The notes: generated from the letters alone by a model not told the origin. A stretch of 64,000 nt of DNA from Hibiscus mutabilis (GCA_019671005.1 JAGYYJ010000566.1:1-64000); one strand, 5' to 3'. Shown: positions 9,581-22,674, counted from the first letter of the stretch. Numbers and translations are program-made.

Positions 9581-12258
9581 TGTAATACCCCAATTTTTGG
9601 TTAGTTACTATTTTACAAAGAATTAAAAGTTGGTGGTTTAAGTTTAGTGATTAAAATGAAAAATATTAAAGTTTGGTGACCAAAGTGAAAAGTTAAGAAA
9701 AGTTCAAGGACCAACACGGTAATTTTTCCAATAATTATTTTTATTTTATAGTTAAATAGTTCACATAAGGGTGTGAATCGAATATAAAATTGTTGGTTCG
9801 ATTTGATGTTTCTATTATTGGGAAATTACAGTTAAAGTTTAAATGTGATTCGGGTAATCGTATGATCTCAGAATGTGCTGAAATTTTGAAGGGAGTTGTA
9901 AGAAGACTTGAAGAGTATGACATTTCATTTTGGAATCATTTTTAATCGATTTAGATTCGATTGAAGATAGTATTTTGAAATAGTGCACAAATGGCATTTT
10001 TGTGTATACATGGATTAATTAATGGCATTTTAGTCATTTGCCTTACTTTTTAATTAAAGATGATTATGGAAAAGTGATAAGGTTAGGTGTCAACACCTAA
10101 TTGGTCACAATTGAGGGGTAAAATGGTAATTTTACTATTAATGAAGATTTTTATATTGGATTTAAAGGATTAAAATGCCATTTGTCATGTTTATTATATG
10201 AAGAAAAAAACTAGAATTCTTGCTCATCTTTCTCTCCAAGGCCGAAAACACCATAGCCAAGGTAAGGAAATTTTTTATTCAAATTTTGGCTTGATTCGAT
10301 TGGTTTTTGGTTTAAGACATGAAATAGAGAATTAATCTCCATTGAATTCTCTTTCATTTGGTATAATTTTTGAGTGGTTTCCATGATTATATGTTGAGAT
10401 TAGAGATTAGGGTTTATGAAGAACAAGTAGAGATTTTGTGTTTTAAGGATTGTTTTAATTAGATTTGAGGTTGTGATGATGATTCATGCATGATATGATG
10501 AAAATTCCATGGATTTTGGTTTTAGGTATTATTTGGGAATATTGAAAAATTAAGGGAAACTCTTGCAAATTTTTTTATTTGAATGAGAAATGATGTGAGA
10601 AGCTTTAATATGATGTTAGAAGGTTAAATTTATGCTTGAATCAAGTTGGAAAAATTTTGGAGAGTGACCCTTGGTATTCGACATATAAGGAAAAATTTGG
10701 GGAAAATTATGGAAAATTTTTCTAAGGTTAGAAATGGTGTAAGGATGATTTTGTAAGCTTTGGAATGTTAATTGGACTAATGTGGAAGTTTGTAAATTGT
10801 TGAGGACTAAATTGTAAAGTTGGGAAAATATGTGATTAAAGTGGAAAGTTGAATTGAAATTGAAGTTGTGTGGTAAAGGATTTTTTTGAAAGATTTGGAA
10901 GTATAAAGGTTAACTTTTATGTTGGGAGATAGGATTAGTAATGAAAGTATATGTAGGAATATTATTATTATTCCTAATGTATATTAAAGTTAGAATGATA
11001 CTAACGTATACTTGAATTGTATATGTTGGTGAAATTGTTGTAGATTATAATCGTAATCCAAACCGAGAGCCGAGCAATTCTAAAGACAAGGAAAAAGTGC
11101 AAAAGTGAAGCTGTGTGTAAAGCTTCCTAGTGAGGCAATAGGTGAGTGCATTTCTACTGTTTTATTTGATATGAGAAAGACTTGCGATGAGTCTATCTCG
11201 AATGTCAATTTACAAATGATATCTTTTCAATGATTTTTGAAAAGAACTATGAATGATTTTCGGGTATGAACTGCCCAATGCACTTTTGTATGATACTGTG
11301 GAATGTTAATATCTTTTGATATTTTAAATAAGTGAATGATATATGATATTGAATGTTAAAGCACATTGTTTGTATTATGAGATTTCTTGGTATAATTGGC
11401 ATGCCAATGAGGTGGGAGTATAATGATACAGTGATGTTGTACAAATGTACAATCGTTATATAGTGATACAGTGACGTTGTGTTCTACAGCTATGACCTAG
11501 TGATACAGTGACGCTGTGTTCTACAGCTATGACCTAGTGATACAGTGATGTTGTATAAGTTTACAATAGTTATAAAGTGATACAGTGTTTTATTTTGGCA
11601 CAACAATATAGTTGATGTCGCACATGTGCATACTCAATAGTAACTCACATACCATACATTCTCATTTATCTTACATTGAGCTATGATTTAAATAACAGTG
11701 AAAAAGTGCAAATGAAAGTGATATAAATTTTTAAACAGTGGTTTTTGATATGAACTGTCTTATTTATATACATTATTATTTTCAATATTATTTATTGAAT
11801 TGTTAGTTGCCTCACTAAGTTTTTACTTAACGTGTGAGTGTTTCACGCGTAGGTAAAAGATCGTAAGGAGTAAGGAGCTGCAAGAGAAGACACCATCTAT
11901 TTTGGGAACAATGCATCATTATCAGTAGACATCTTCGATGTCTCTTTTGATATTATTAGTTGGCATGTATCTTATGAATGTTTTGGGTTATTTTGATAAG
12001 AAAATGTTTTGAAATTGTTGTAATGTTATAAACGAATATAGATACTTATAGTGGATATTATTAATTAAGTATATTTAAAATCGTATTTTATTAGCTATTT
12101 AAATGATTTTTAATTTAAGCAGTTTTAGGCAGTTTATTTAATTATATATATTAGAATTGAACTACCATGTTGCTGCCTGAATTTAGGCTTAGATTGAACT
12201 TAGAAATATTAGTTTTAAATTTTACGCGATTAAATATTCTTTTAGAAAATGGTAAATT
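9581..12258 (+). mobile_element. TGTAATACCCC-start repeat interrupting the LINE
   Basis: LINE homology stops at 9580. A non-coding block starts TGTAATACCCCAA and LINE homology resumes near 12260. Similar starts occur at 31343 (+) and 62322 (-), so this is a repeat family. The interior is AT-rich, with a transcript-like stretch (TTTCTCTCCAAGGCCGAAA then GGTAAGG, a possible exon/donor near 10232-10265) and an internal minisatellite (11419-11587). No protein is encoded and the superfamily is unknown. The right boundary is approximate and no target duplication could be fixed. Confidence 0.55.
11419..11587 (+). repeat. Minisatellite of 37-42 bp units
   Basis: Four units plus a partial one, each with AGTGATACAGTGA(C/T)G(T/C)TGT. 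The two central units (11461-11497, 11498-11534) are 37 bp and differ at one base. The outer units carry a GTTTACAATAGTTATA-type variant in place of TCTACAGCTATGACC. Confidence 0.85.
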
Positions 12259-12271
12259 ATTTATATTTGAA

Positions 12272-13129
12272 CTACCAAACTTTTCGATTCCATTGTCGAC
12301 TCACCCTTTGAAACTCAAATAGGTTATCAAAAATTGAAGTTGTACCGTTCCAATTCTCGTGTAGAAGTCTCTCAAAGTCCTGGTGACCATTCCATACAAC
12401 CACAAAATGAAACGGACGAGACCCTTGAGAGCTTCTCACCAATTCAGTAGTGAGTAGGATAGGCCTATGATCATACCCTAATTTAGGCAAATGTGTCACC
12501 TCCGCCATTGCAAAAACATCATATCACTTCCCATTGGGCAGGCACCAGTCCAATCTCTGACTAAGATCCCTACGCTCCCAAGTAAACCTTGGTCCATTAA
12601 AACCCATATCAAGAAGACTAGACCGAAAACGGAAATCACAAAACTTTGGATAAACTCCCGATCGACGTTGAGATCTACCCGTCCGTTCTTCCACATTGCA
12701 AATTGCATTGAAGTCACCTCCCAAAACCCATGGCCACTCCCTGTTAGGATCGAGAGCAAAGAGCTATTCCCACACACTACTCCGACGACAATACTTAGGA
12801 GTCGCATAGACAAAAGTGATTAAAAAAGTGCGATTAGTACTTGCCTCCACACAAACTCTATGGAGAAACTGATTTGACAGGGACACAATATCTAGAGGAA
12901 CAGAGTACTTCCACATAACCCGTATTCCTCCAAAGAACACGGTTGCCTCAACCTTATATGAATAATCAAACCCCGAATGACGAATAAAGTAGTCAGCATC
13001 TACTTCATTCACTCTCGATTCCATAATAGTAATAATACCCGGATCCAGTGATCTTAACAACAATCTAAAATAGCGATTAAAATCAAGGCCCAAAGTGCCT
13101 TGAGAATTTCAAAAAATGGTTTTAACCAT
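12272..13129 (-). pseudogene. LINE ORF2 N-terminus: APE-type endonuclease
   Basis: The minus strand starts with MVKTIF at 13129, then a stop where the family has the Trp of a WN(C/S)QG motif. It continues as GTLGLDFNRYF, IITIMESRVN (the catalytic Glu region of LINE endonucleases), FGGIRVMWK and FVYATP. A frame change near 12720-12770 leads to the WVLGGDFNAICNVEE region (key Asp and Asn) and FTWERRD. The segment ends at 12272 in the post-endonuclease helix (QWNRKVW). Several shifts make it non-functional. Confidence 0.82.
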
Positions 13130-13160
13130 TAAATAATTAAAAAACAAGAACACAACCAAC

Positions 13161-15056
13161 TCACTGTGCTCTAGCATGCCGCTTCCTTTCAAACTTTGAA
13201 TTATCAATCCACTGAATACCAGATCGGGTTCCCACCATGTCATTCTTATGTTTCGAAGCACTATGATCAAGAGATGATCTAGCACTATTCAAATCCTTAG
13301 TCATATTCAAAACCCAATCAGCGACCACCACCTTCTTATAAACCACGTCCTTACTCTTTTTTTGCTTACTGTTTTTCCTAGATAAGCCTTCCGTAATCAT
13401 GCTATTCTGATTCAGACCCTTACTACTTGCGTTTCGAATGGGGCCATAAGTTGATCTCTCATTTGACTCCTTCGGTACCCGTTTTATTCCTTCCTCAACA
13501 ACCCAAACCGCAATGTGCTTGTTTGACTGCAGGGATATTGGGGCAGCAACAACCTTATCCCAAACTGCCACCATAGGCCCTCGTTCTTCAGTCTCCAAAC
13601 TGACCCCGATCGCAGGAGCAGCTTGGATATTGTCGACAATAGTACTAGCATTCTCCATAGGTAAATCCATGTTAACACTCCCACCCAGGCAAGGAACCTC
13701 CTGAGAAAGAACACCCTCCATGCACACCGGCTCTGGACAAACTGCAATACGTTTGCTCACTGCCTGTTCTTTCGGCTGCTTCCTAGCTTTCGGTTGATCT
13801 TGTTGCCTACTCATTTTCTGTACTCTGCCTTGCCCCTGTTGTTCAATCTTGGCTGATGATCGACCACCTGCATCCTCAAGGATATTCAACGCGCCAAACC
13901 GTGATCCCATAGAAGCACTCGGTGCCCCTTTCTCTCTATTTTCCAGTATAGTTGCCGTACTTGGATGGCGTCGCCTTCTCTCAATATGCATCTAAGGTCT
14001 ATATATATCCGTTTCTGATTAACTTGGTGTCTTTCTCGGCCTAGGCTCCTCAGACGTGGTATTCAATGGTCCACAAATCTCCCTCGAATGGCCATATTTT
14101 TCGCAACCAAAGCAGATAACTGGCAACCCTTCATATTCTATCGGTTGATGCTTACCATCAATAACCAATCCTGGAATCAACGGTTTATCAAGGTCAACAA
14201 CAATTGTCAGATGTGCAAACCAGCCACGCTTACCCTCGATAGTGTTGATATCCACACGAACCACACTCCCCAACAGACTTGCAATCGCCCGAATAAAATT
14301 CTTTGAATAGTAGCGATAAGGTAATCCCGAAAGACGAACCCACTGAAGAATTTGCTTAGGATATTCTGCTACCGTTGAGAACTTACGAAACCATGGTTGT
14401 ACGGTTAAGTAACTCCCATACACCATCCTTGGACCACCAGGTAGCACATTATCATAATCATCATCTATAGCAAAACGTACAAGATAATAGTCATTATCCA
14501 AATCAATAAGGTTTACCTCTCCCATCGGAGTCTACAAGGCCTGGATCGGTTCTTCAATGTTCTATACCCAATTGACTTCCCCAATAACCGCACAATCAAG
14601 GACTTTGACAGTTTATCATCAATTGCCTTATGCACCCAACCCGAGAATCGAATCTCTAGGATTGATCCATTTTGTGCGATGAACACATCATCCGCCTGCA
14701 ACTCCACATCCATGTCACTAATGAGATTATCTTGTTGATCCACACCAGTCGACCCCCTCACCATATCCCTAAAGGATAGCTTCAACAGCGCTTCAGTCGT
14801 AATTTGTACATCAGCAACTCCCATAGTGGTAGCAGTCGGCACTCGTGGTTACTGGGAGCATAGGCAGCCCAGAATTGGACATATCCACGTCTATCTGCAC
14901 CTCAGTCGAACCAACCACCCCTTCCCCTGCACGACCATCCACCGTGCCGCCATTCATCGTCGTCCCGATCACCACAGAATCTGGTGGTCTTCCTGATGGC
15001 GCCAACTCTTGATTGATTATAGCGTTTTCGAGAGATCCAGAAATTTCGGAGCTCAT
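13161..15056 (-). pseudogene. LINE ORF1: DUF4283 and CCHC zinc knuckle
   Basis: Starts at ATG 15056 (MSSEISGSLENAI), shifts near 14811-14842 to a frame with LLKLSFRDMVRG, and again at 14525 to LIDLDNDYYLVRF and WVRLSGLPYRYYSKNFI. These are typical of DUF4283 of plant L1 ORF1 proteins. A CCHC knuckle follows (CFGCEKYGHSREIC, about 14090-14130). After a stop at 14019 a basic, Gln-rich C-terminal region (13161-13991) reads MHIERRRRHPSTAT and SRFGALNIL. ORF1 lies just upstream of ORF2, as in intact elements, so 7929-15056 is one LINE in minus orientation. Confidence 0.82.
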
Positions 15057-15861
15057 GCTCGTGGTTACGGTTAGGGTTTATTCTTAGCGAAAGTTTAATA
15101 TTTTTCGATTTACGAGTGAAGTACAGATAATCTGAATATTGTATTGTATTAAAAGGAAATTATGATGACTCCGTGTACGGTGGGGACAAACGAGCAAAAT
15201 TTGACTCCACGTAATTTAACTCAATTAACGTGACTAACTCGAAAAAAAAAAACTCCAATAAATTTTGAGTTATACAACTCGACTAATTTAAAATATTTTG
15301 ACTTGGCTCGATTCAATCTATCATGCCTTGCCTTGTTTAACACTTCGGGAGGGGGATACTTCACAAATAAGAAAAGGTAAGAGAGTGAATTACGAGACGA
15401 GAGATCAACAATGTTGAGAGAATTAAGGCTATTTTATCAACCTTAAGCTACTTCTGATTTGGAAATGGTCAAATTCTCATTCTGATTTGAAAATTGTGGC
15501 TTGTTCATAACGCTTCCAATGTCTTGTTCTTCAGTGTACTGATGACACAAATGACTTTTTGTGTTTTGTTTTGGAACTTTTCTTGGTCATTTGATGTGTG
15601 TACATAAAAGAAATTTCCATAAAAAGGAACCATTTCCTTAAGTTTTATAATTTGATCAACTAAATGTAAGAAAGAAGTTCGGTTTACGTTAAGACTCCAC
15701 AAATCTTGTCGGTTTGAACTTATGACACTTCTTCATGTTTGAGCTTTACAAGACAATGGTTGACGTTGTAATAAAAACACAGTTTTCTGTTAATTGGTGA
15801 AGAAGATGAATTAAGTAGGCTTTCTTGCTGAATGCTAATGGGAGTTTCCATTTTAAAGACA
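15057..15861. other. Spacer between LINE and MoCo-sulfurase-like gene
   Basis: AT-rich. The first ~100 bp may be LINE 5' UTR. The rest would contain the promoter and 5' UTR of the gene starting at 15862, but I see no convincing TATA box. Confidence 0.4.
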
Positions 15862-17763
15862 ATGCAATCGCCTCGGATAAGGGAGGCCTCAAAAGCCTGC
15901 TGTCCCGGTTGTTGTCCGAATTACTTTCCAGGCCGTCCTGAATCTCCTTCTGTAACTTCACAGATTCGAAGCACTGCGGCGGCGACGTTACGGTACGAGT
16001 TCCAGGTTAGCACAGTTTCTTCTCTGTACCCAAATTTCAAGTTCACGAATCATGAATCCCTTCCTTCGTTCGAGGAATCGTTTTCTTATTTCAAGAAAGT
16101 GTACCCTCAATATTCCGAAACCGATCAGGCGGACGAAATCCGAGCTGAAGAATACTATCATCTTTCCAATTCCAACCATGTCTGCCTTGACTACGTTGGC
16201 CGTTGCCTTTTCTCTTATTCTCAGCTTGAAAATCAATGTCCAGGATCTCCTGGTACTTGTTCATCATCTCCTCCTCCATTGCACTCACTTTCCTTGGAAT
16301 CTGCGTTTTTTGATGTTTCGCACAAGTTGGTAAACTTGAATTCTCAGCTACTTTATGGCGGTGAAGAGTCGGAATTTCAATCCGATATCAGGAAAAGGAT
16401 CATGACATTCATGAATGTATCAGAAGATGATTACAACATGGTTTTCACTGCAAATCAACCTGCAGCTTTCAAGCTTGTAGCAGAGTTTTATCCATTTCAG
16501 TCCAGTCGAAATCTTCTGACGGTTTATGACCATCAAAGTGAGGCCATGGAGGCGATGATCGAGAGCTCGAAGAAGAGAGGGGCGAATGTCACGTCGGCTA
16601 GTTTCTCGTGGCCTAATCTACAAATACATACAGAAAATTTGAGAAAGAAAATGGCGACTAAAAGCAAGCGCAAGAAGAAAGGGCTATTCGTTTTCCCACT
16701 TCAATCAAGGGTTACAGGGTCGAGATATTCGTATTTATGGATGAGTCTAGCTCGGTAGAATCGGCGGCATGTGTTGCTTGATGCATCTGCATTAGGAGCC
16801 AACGACATGGACACCTTGGGGATTTCTATATTTAATCCTGACTTCCTAATTTGCTCATTTTTCAAGGTTTTTGGTGAAAACCCATATGGATTCTGTTGCT
16901 TGTTTGTCAAGAAATCCAGTGCTTCGGTTCTGAAGGATTCAGCCACTGGCACAAGTGTGGGGATAGTGGATCTTGTCCCGGTATCATGGCCGAATCAAAA
17001 CCCCGAAAAGCCAGGTATAATTTCCAGCACCGAAACCAAAAGGAAGGTGGATGAATTTCCGGTTCGAACTTCATTCTCAGGCCCCTTGTCTGAAACCGGT
17101 GGTGAAGTACAGAGACCTGAAGGAACCAAAGCAAAGAAAAAGACGGTATCGTTTTCCGAAATCGAAGAAGTGATAGATGCATCCTTTGAATCAGGTAGCA
17201 CCAGCAATACCCTTCACGGAAAAAACCGAAAAATCGAATGCAAAAGCTTGGATCATGCAGATTCATTAGGCATGATGAAAATCAAGATCAGGACAAGGAA
17301 CCTGATCAACTGGTTGGTGAATGCATTGATGAGCCTCCAACATCCGCATTCAAAAAATGGAGTTGCTGCTGTGAGGATCTACGGACCCAAAGTCGACTTC
17401 GACCGAGGTCCCGCCGTCGCATTTAACGTGTTCGATTGGAAAGGAGAGAAGATCGATTCTGCATTGGTACAAAAGCTGGCTGACAGATACAACATTTCTT
17501 TAAGCGTTGGGAACTTGCAGCACATTTGGTTCTGCGTTAAGCATGAAGAAGAGAAGGTGAAGGCATCGGAGACGGTGCTGAGCAAGAAAACAGATGAGTT
17601 CGAGCGTGGAGTATCTGTCGTCACTGCTGCGGTCGGGTTCTTGACGGATTTTGAAGACGTTTATAAGGTCTGGACATTTGTTTCCAGGTTCCTGGATGCT
17701 GATTTTTTGGAGAAAGAGACATGGAGATACAAAGCTATTAATCAGAAAACGATTGAAATTTAG
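15862..17763 (+). pseudogene. Molybdenum-cofactor-sulfurase-like PLP-dependent protein, one in-frame stop
   Basis: An intronless frame of 634 codons, interrupted once by TAG at 16756-16758 (codon 299). Both sides are in the same frame and conserved. I chose ATG 15862 (MQSPRIREASKACCPGCCP) over 15832 because the family usually begins this way. The first half has the aminotransferase-V-like fold (CLDYVGRCLFSYSQ, FTANQPAAFKLVAEFYPF, VYDHQSEAMEAM). The second has VLLDASALGANDMDTLG and SFFKVFGENPYGF, whose Lys sits where the PLP Schiff-base Lys of NifS-like enzymes lies (inference). No C-terminal MOSC domain is present. Length equals the plant subfamily (about 650 residues), whose substrate is not established. 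It is a recent pseudogene, a sequencing error, or an expressed truncated protein. Confidence 0.82.
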
Positions 17764-18306
17764 AGACACAAATCATCAGTTAATGAGATCGGTTTTGAAC
17801 AAAAGAATTTAAGTTTATACGTGTAATGTTGAAGTTCAAAAATCAAACGATTTCTAATTATAGAACTTCAAATTCAAACAAAGAAAAACTATGAACTTGA
17901 AAGGTGTAGGAAATTGCCCAAGTCCAACAAGAGCAGAAAGTGGATTAAAGCCAGATTTCAGTTTCTTAGCCTACCTAACAACAAGCTAAGCATCTTAAGA
18001 CCTGTCTTAAGGATTCAACTTGTTACCTTAGCAAATGAGTTTGAAGATTATGAACTCGGAACTTGTCTTTGCATTGATGGGCCATTATGGCATAAAATTG
18101 CACTTCTATCTATCGAGTTGAATGGTAAGGAATTCGAATCATTCAAGCAATATATTTTAGATTCGAGTAGTTTGAATGAAGTTTTTTTTATTAAATAGAG
18201 CAGTATTACATTCTCATATATGATTCGAACGCATACAAGATGAGACAATATAATTATGCTTAGTCACTAGACTAATTAGAAAAACTTACTTTCTGTTTAA
18301 GGGTTT
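17764..18306. other. 3' flank of the sulfurase-like gene
   Basis: Possible 3' UTR followed by spacer. An open frame at 17914-18198 has no recognisable domain and a composition like the surrounding DNA, so I do not call it a gene. Confidence 0.4.
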
Positions 18307-18314
18307 AATCTAAT

Positions 18315-18987
18315 CAGGCCCGACCCTGAGAAAGAGCAATAAAGGAGCCTACCCAAGGCCCACCGCTCAGGAAAATTAAATATTATTTATAATTTTTTTT
18401 AAATTATATTTATTATTAACTATTCAATTTTTTAATACTTGTTATTAGTGGTCTATTTTTTAATACTTGTTAATATGGGCTAAATTATTACAATATTTAT
18501 TATTAGGAGTATACTCTTAATATTCAATTTTGTTCTAATAATTGTTATTAGGGCGCCGTTTTTTTTCTTCAATATTTGTTATTATGAGCATAGTCTTAAA
18601 ATTCAATTTTTTCAATACTTGTTATCAGGGTCCAAAATTTTTTAATACTTGTTACTATGGACGTACTCTTAAAATTTATTTTTTTTCATTACTTGCTAAT
18701 AGAGACAAAGACTTAAATAGCGGCATGCAACTACAAGATCAACCGTTATATCAAAAAATAGCACCATCTGAAACTGCAATATTTACAACTCTTATGTCCA
18801 CAATAGAATATGTTATTAAAAAATTCACAATCGCGATACTCGCAACGACCTAAATAACATTGATTATATCCGCAATCACAATAAATGCAATACGACTGAA
18901 AATACGACTGCAATTATAATTTAAATCCCTAATTTATGATTCAATTTTTAAGTTCGCCCCGCGATCAAAAACTCGGGGCCGGCCCTA
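18315..18987. mobile_element. Non-autonomous hAT element
   Basis: The termini CAGGCCCGACCCTGAG and, inverted, TAGGGCCGGCCCCGAG are imperfect TIRs of the CAGGG/TAGGG hAT type. It is flanked by a perfect 8-bp duplication AATCTAAT (18307-18314, 18988-18995), the hAT hallmark. The interior (about 18420-18710) is a degenerate tandem array of TTTAATACTTGTTATTAGG-like units of 40-60 bp. No transposase. Confidence 0.88.
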
Positions 18988-19366
18988 AATCTAATTCGAC
19001 ATAATTGGACTTCAAGCTGAAGTGCATGAATTTGATGCTTTTTTTCCCCAGAATTGTTCAAACTGTGTTTGGTATTTTTATTAAAGAAATTTAGTTTTGG
19101 TAGCCTGTGGCAGAAGGATGATGATAAGAAATGTCAAATCTGTGATTGATGCAGTAAGCCTAACACATGGAAGTAATAAATCAAAATACGATTCAAAAGC
19201 ATTGAATTGAAAGTCACGCTCAATTTGTTTACCACTCACCAATCCAAATTATTATTTATGTAATGTCACTGTTATATAATGTAAGCTGATGCTTATATGA
19301 CAATTAATAATTTTTATAATTGTTTTATTAACAGAAGATATAATTAGTATATATTAATAATTTATA

Positions 19367-19544
19367 GATGAAATTAGAATATTTAAAAATTTAAAAATTA
19401 ATTTAAAATGAGAATTATAATTTTAGATGAAATTTAAACATTCAAAAGTTTGTGAGCTAATTTGAGACGAGATTATAGTTTAAGGATAAAGTTAAAATAT
19501 TTAAAAGCTTAGAGACTAATTTAGAATAAAAATCATTGTTTAAG
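19367..19544 (+). repeat. Three 59-bp tandem units
   Basis: Units start at 19367, 19426 and 19485, each opening GAT(G/A)AA(A)TT(A/T)(G/A)A and containing ATTTAAAA..TT..AGA..TAATTT and ending in a TTTAAG-like word. They are diverged but evenly spaced. Confidence 0.75.
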
Positions 19545-20389
19545 AATGTGTGGTGCAATTAACTCTTATGAAAAAATGGTCCACTTTAGTGACCAAGTTA
19601 GTTGATTTTTTTTTCATTTAATGATAAAATGCCTTTTTAAACTAATAATTAATTGGGAAAGGATTAGTTGGTTTAGTGGGAAACTCATTAGGTCTTTTCT
19701 TTTTTATTAAGTAAAGAGATATTACATTTTAAAGAAAGTGCCGGCATTTAAACACGTATAAGATAAGACAACGTAAGCACTCTTAATCACTCAACTAATT
19801 AGTGGGTATCTGTCACTAAGTCTTTTTAAGCAATGTTGAGATTCGAATTTTGATATTATGAATAAAATAAATCAGGTCGAATTTTTTTTTCATAATAAAT
19901 GTATGTATTATTCAATCCACGTTAGTCAACCAATAAATCAGATATTGATTATTATTAAATAAAACGTATGATATCAATCATTCAGAATCCAAGAGTGCTT
20001 AGTCCAAATGTTTGGGCTTGAAAGTTTTAGGATAATCAACATTTCTTAATTATTTGCACTATTTATTTATTTATTGCAAAGCTTAATGTTAATTAGGGGC
20101 AAGTATTGAAGTTATTTAGTCAGTTAACTAATCACCTTATATTAAATTAATTAATGAAAATCAGTTTCGGCTGCTATCTTACCAAATTAAATTAGGCTTT
20201 GATTAATTCACTTCAATAATTTGTCAGGACATAATAAGAAAACGACGTTGGTCAATAAAACTTCATTTTTATGCTCCACTACTTAAATGTTTTTTTATTT
20301 GAAAAACTAGTTAAATGATTATTATATGTATTTTAAAATTTTTTATTTTAAAAAATGTTTTTTTAATAATTTTACCGACTAAAATATAG

Positions 20390-20601
20390 ATAATTTATAT
20401 TATAAGGCATCTTTACTACATCTGTCATAGTCTCAAATAATCTAAACAATTCACTTCATCAAAAAATATTTTAAAATTAATGTGAAAAACACGAGTGAAG
20501 ATTTATTTGATAAAAACGATATGAAAAAAATAAAATGTATAATTTTCAATGGTTGATATCATTGCTGATGTAGAGTAAATGACTCGTAATATAATTTTTT
20601 T
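20390..20601. mobile_element. MITE, copy 1 of a local family
   Basis: The inverted ends (ATAATTTATATTATAAGGCA and the complement of CGTAATATAATTTTTTT) pair over about 50 bp, continuing with ACTACATC/GATGTAGAG. Sequence order and motifs match the MITE at 20962-21226. The borders are approximate. Confidence 0.6.
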
Positions 20602-20961
20602 AAAATATGATTATGTTTTTATCATACTTAAAAACTCAGGATTTGAATACTATATACCATAAATATCTCCATCATGAACAAGAAAATTCAAGAGGATATG
20701 GAAACAAGAACAAGAATAACACGTAAAATAAAAGAAATATCATTTGGATCGTCACGTTCTTTGATTTAAATTATATTAGTATTTGTTATTCGTTGTTCTA
20801 AGTTTGGGCTTCATGTGTATCTCATTCTAACCAACCAAGTCTGCCGCCTTTTCTTTCTTTATATATATTTTCGTCAAAGTCGCCGTTCTCATTTAATCAA
20901 ATTAGAATTTCACCCAAAAAAATATTTATGTTAACTCGTAGTTGTTATACCTACGATGAAT

Positions 20962-21226
20962 GAGAAATTATATTATAAGCTCGACTTGTTACGATATTTA
21001 TAGTTCAATCAATAAATAATATTTATTTTATTAAATTTTTTTATATTATTTTTTTACCAAGTGATTATTCACTTAGATTTACTGTAAATTAAATTAAAAA
21101 TCACTTTTTACTAATTATATATTCACTTAGTAAAAAAGTGATATGAAAAAATTTAATGAAATGTACATTTTTTATTGGTTGAGACTATAAATGATGTGGC
21201 GAGCCGAGCCTATGATATAATTTCTC
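20962..21226. mobile_element. MITE with 5-bp target duplication
   Basis: 265 bp that fold into one long hairpin: GAGAAATTATATTATAAGCT at the left pairs with the complement at the right, and the pairing runs through most of the element (for example ACTAAGTGAATA near the centre). Flanked by TGAAT at 20957-20961 and 21227-21231. It has no coding capacity and the superfamily is not determined. Confidence 0.8.
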
Positions 21227-21639
21227 TGAATGAATACATATCAATGGATCTATAAGAATTAATGACGAAATTTAATATTATTTATTAAAACTCTATTTAA
21301 ATGTTCAAAGTTTAAAATTATGAACGGAGTAAAAGATGAATTGTTCCTTATAATAAATTTATGTAATATTTAATTTAAATTAATTAATTACTTGTATAAT
21401 GATAATTTAAAAAAGTCAAAGTAAAATAAATAGGAGTCCACGTCCAGCTTGAAGGGTGGGTCACCGTCACATGCTGGTATGCTTGAATCGATGCCTCAAC
21501 AACCCCAACTGGGTCCCGCTTTATTACACTTAACACGTGGGAAAGAAAAATTCAAAACTAATTAATTTAGTCATTTAATAAAAATGACTAAATTGATATA
21601 TTTTTTTAAATATAAAATGTGATATAAATATAATTTTAC

Positions 21640-21790
21640 CTGAGTGATTCAAGTGTATTTTTTAATAATTGGGCGACTCAAATGTAACATTACTCATAAT
21701 TAAGTGACTCAATTATAAATTTTAATAATTAGGTGACCAAATATAACTTTATCCATAATTGAATGACCTCCGTTATAGTTTACCCTTTTA
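21640..21790 (-). repeat. Solo arm of a MULE-like TIR
   Basis: The minus strand begins AAAAGGGTAAACTATAACGG and repeats words such as GGTCACCTAATTATT and GAGTCACTTAATTAT, as in the arms of the element at 4568-6423. No second arm is evident nearby. Confidence 0.5.
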
Positions 21791-22674
21791 ATTAATTTTT
21801 TAATATATTTAAACATATCAAATTAATTATTAAATTTAAAATTCCATAAAAATGATATAATAAATACTTATAAGTTATTTTAACGAATACGGAAGAGCTA
21901 TTATAAACAATTAGAGTTAAAATTATATTCATTTTCACTTATATTTTTTAAAAACATATATAGTCAAAACATAAATTATGGAATTTAGATTATGTTTCGT
22001 TTTTTAGGATTGTGTTTTGCTTTTTTATGAATTTTATTTTTTATGATTCGAGCATAATTGGAAAAAATGAGTATTTTAATAAAAAATAACACCTAGGTAA
22101 CATGTAAGACACGAATAAAGTACATTTTGATCCCATAAAAATTGTCATTTATTAATTTTTTTAATCATTTTTTTCAATTTTGACTCATAATTATTTAAAA
22201 TTTATTATTAATAAAAATATAAAAAATATATTTTAAAACCCCTAATCAAGTAGTTTTTAAATATATATTTTATAAATTCTAATTATTTAAAATATTTAAT
22301 ATAATTATAGTCAAAGTTTAAAAAATTTGACTTTTTAAAAGTGAATAAAGGACAATTTTTGTATGACGAAATGAGTAATTTTTAAAATTACAACAATATA
22401 ATTTAAAGTTTTGTACATGCAAGAAGGTAACTAAAAGATTATATTATATACAAAATGAAAATTAGTATAAAATAAAAATTATAATAATATAATTTAAAGT
22501 TTTAAACTCAATGAGTGATATTAGTGTAAAAAAATAATGTTCAAAAATCGTGAATAAGTTTATACCATTTTCCACTATGACATGGTGGCAAGAATCGTGA
22601 ATAAGTGAGAAGAGAAGGTGAAAAGAGAAACCAAAGTTACCAACTATACACGAGCCATGAAGTCTGCACTTGCT

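Larger units (their letters stand above)
18996..22674. other. Intergenic AT-rich region upstream of HMG-CoA synthase
   Basis: No gene seen. It contains the tandem repeat at 19367-19544, two related MITEs (20390-20601, 20962-21226) and a solo arm resembling the MULE at 4568-6423 (about 21640-21790). Confidence 0.6.

Noticed and set aside
17914..18198. 94-codon frame after the sulfurase-like gene
   Set aside because: No domain; composition like the spacer.
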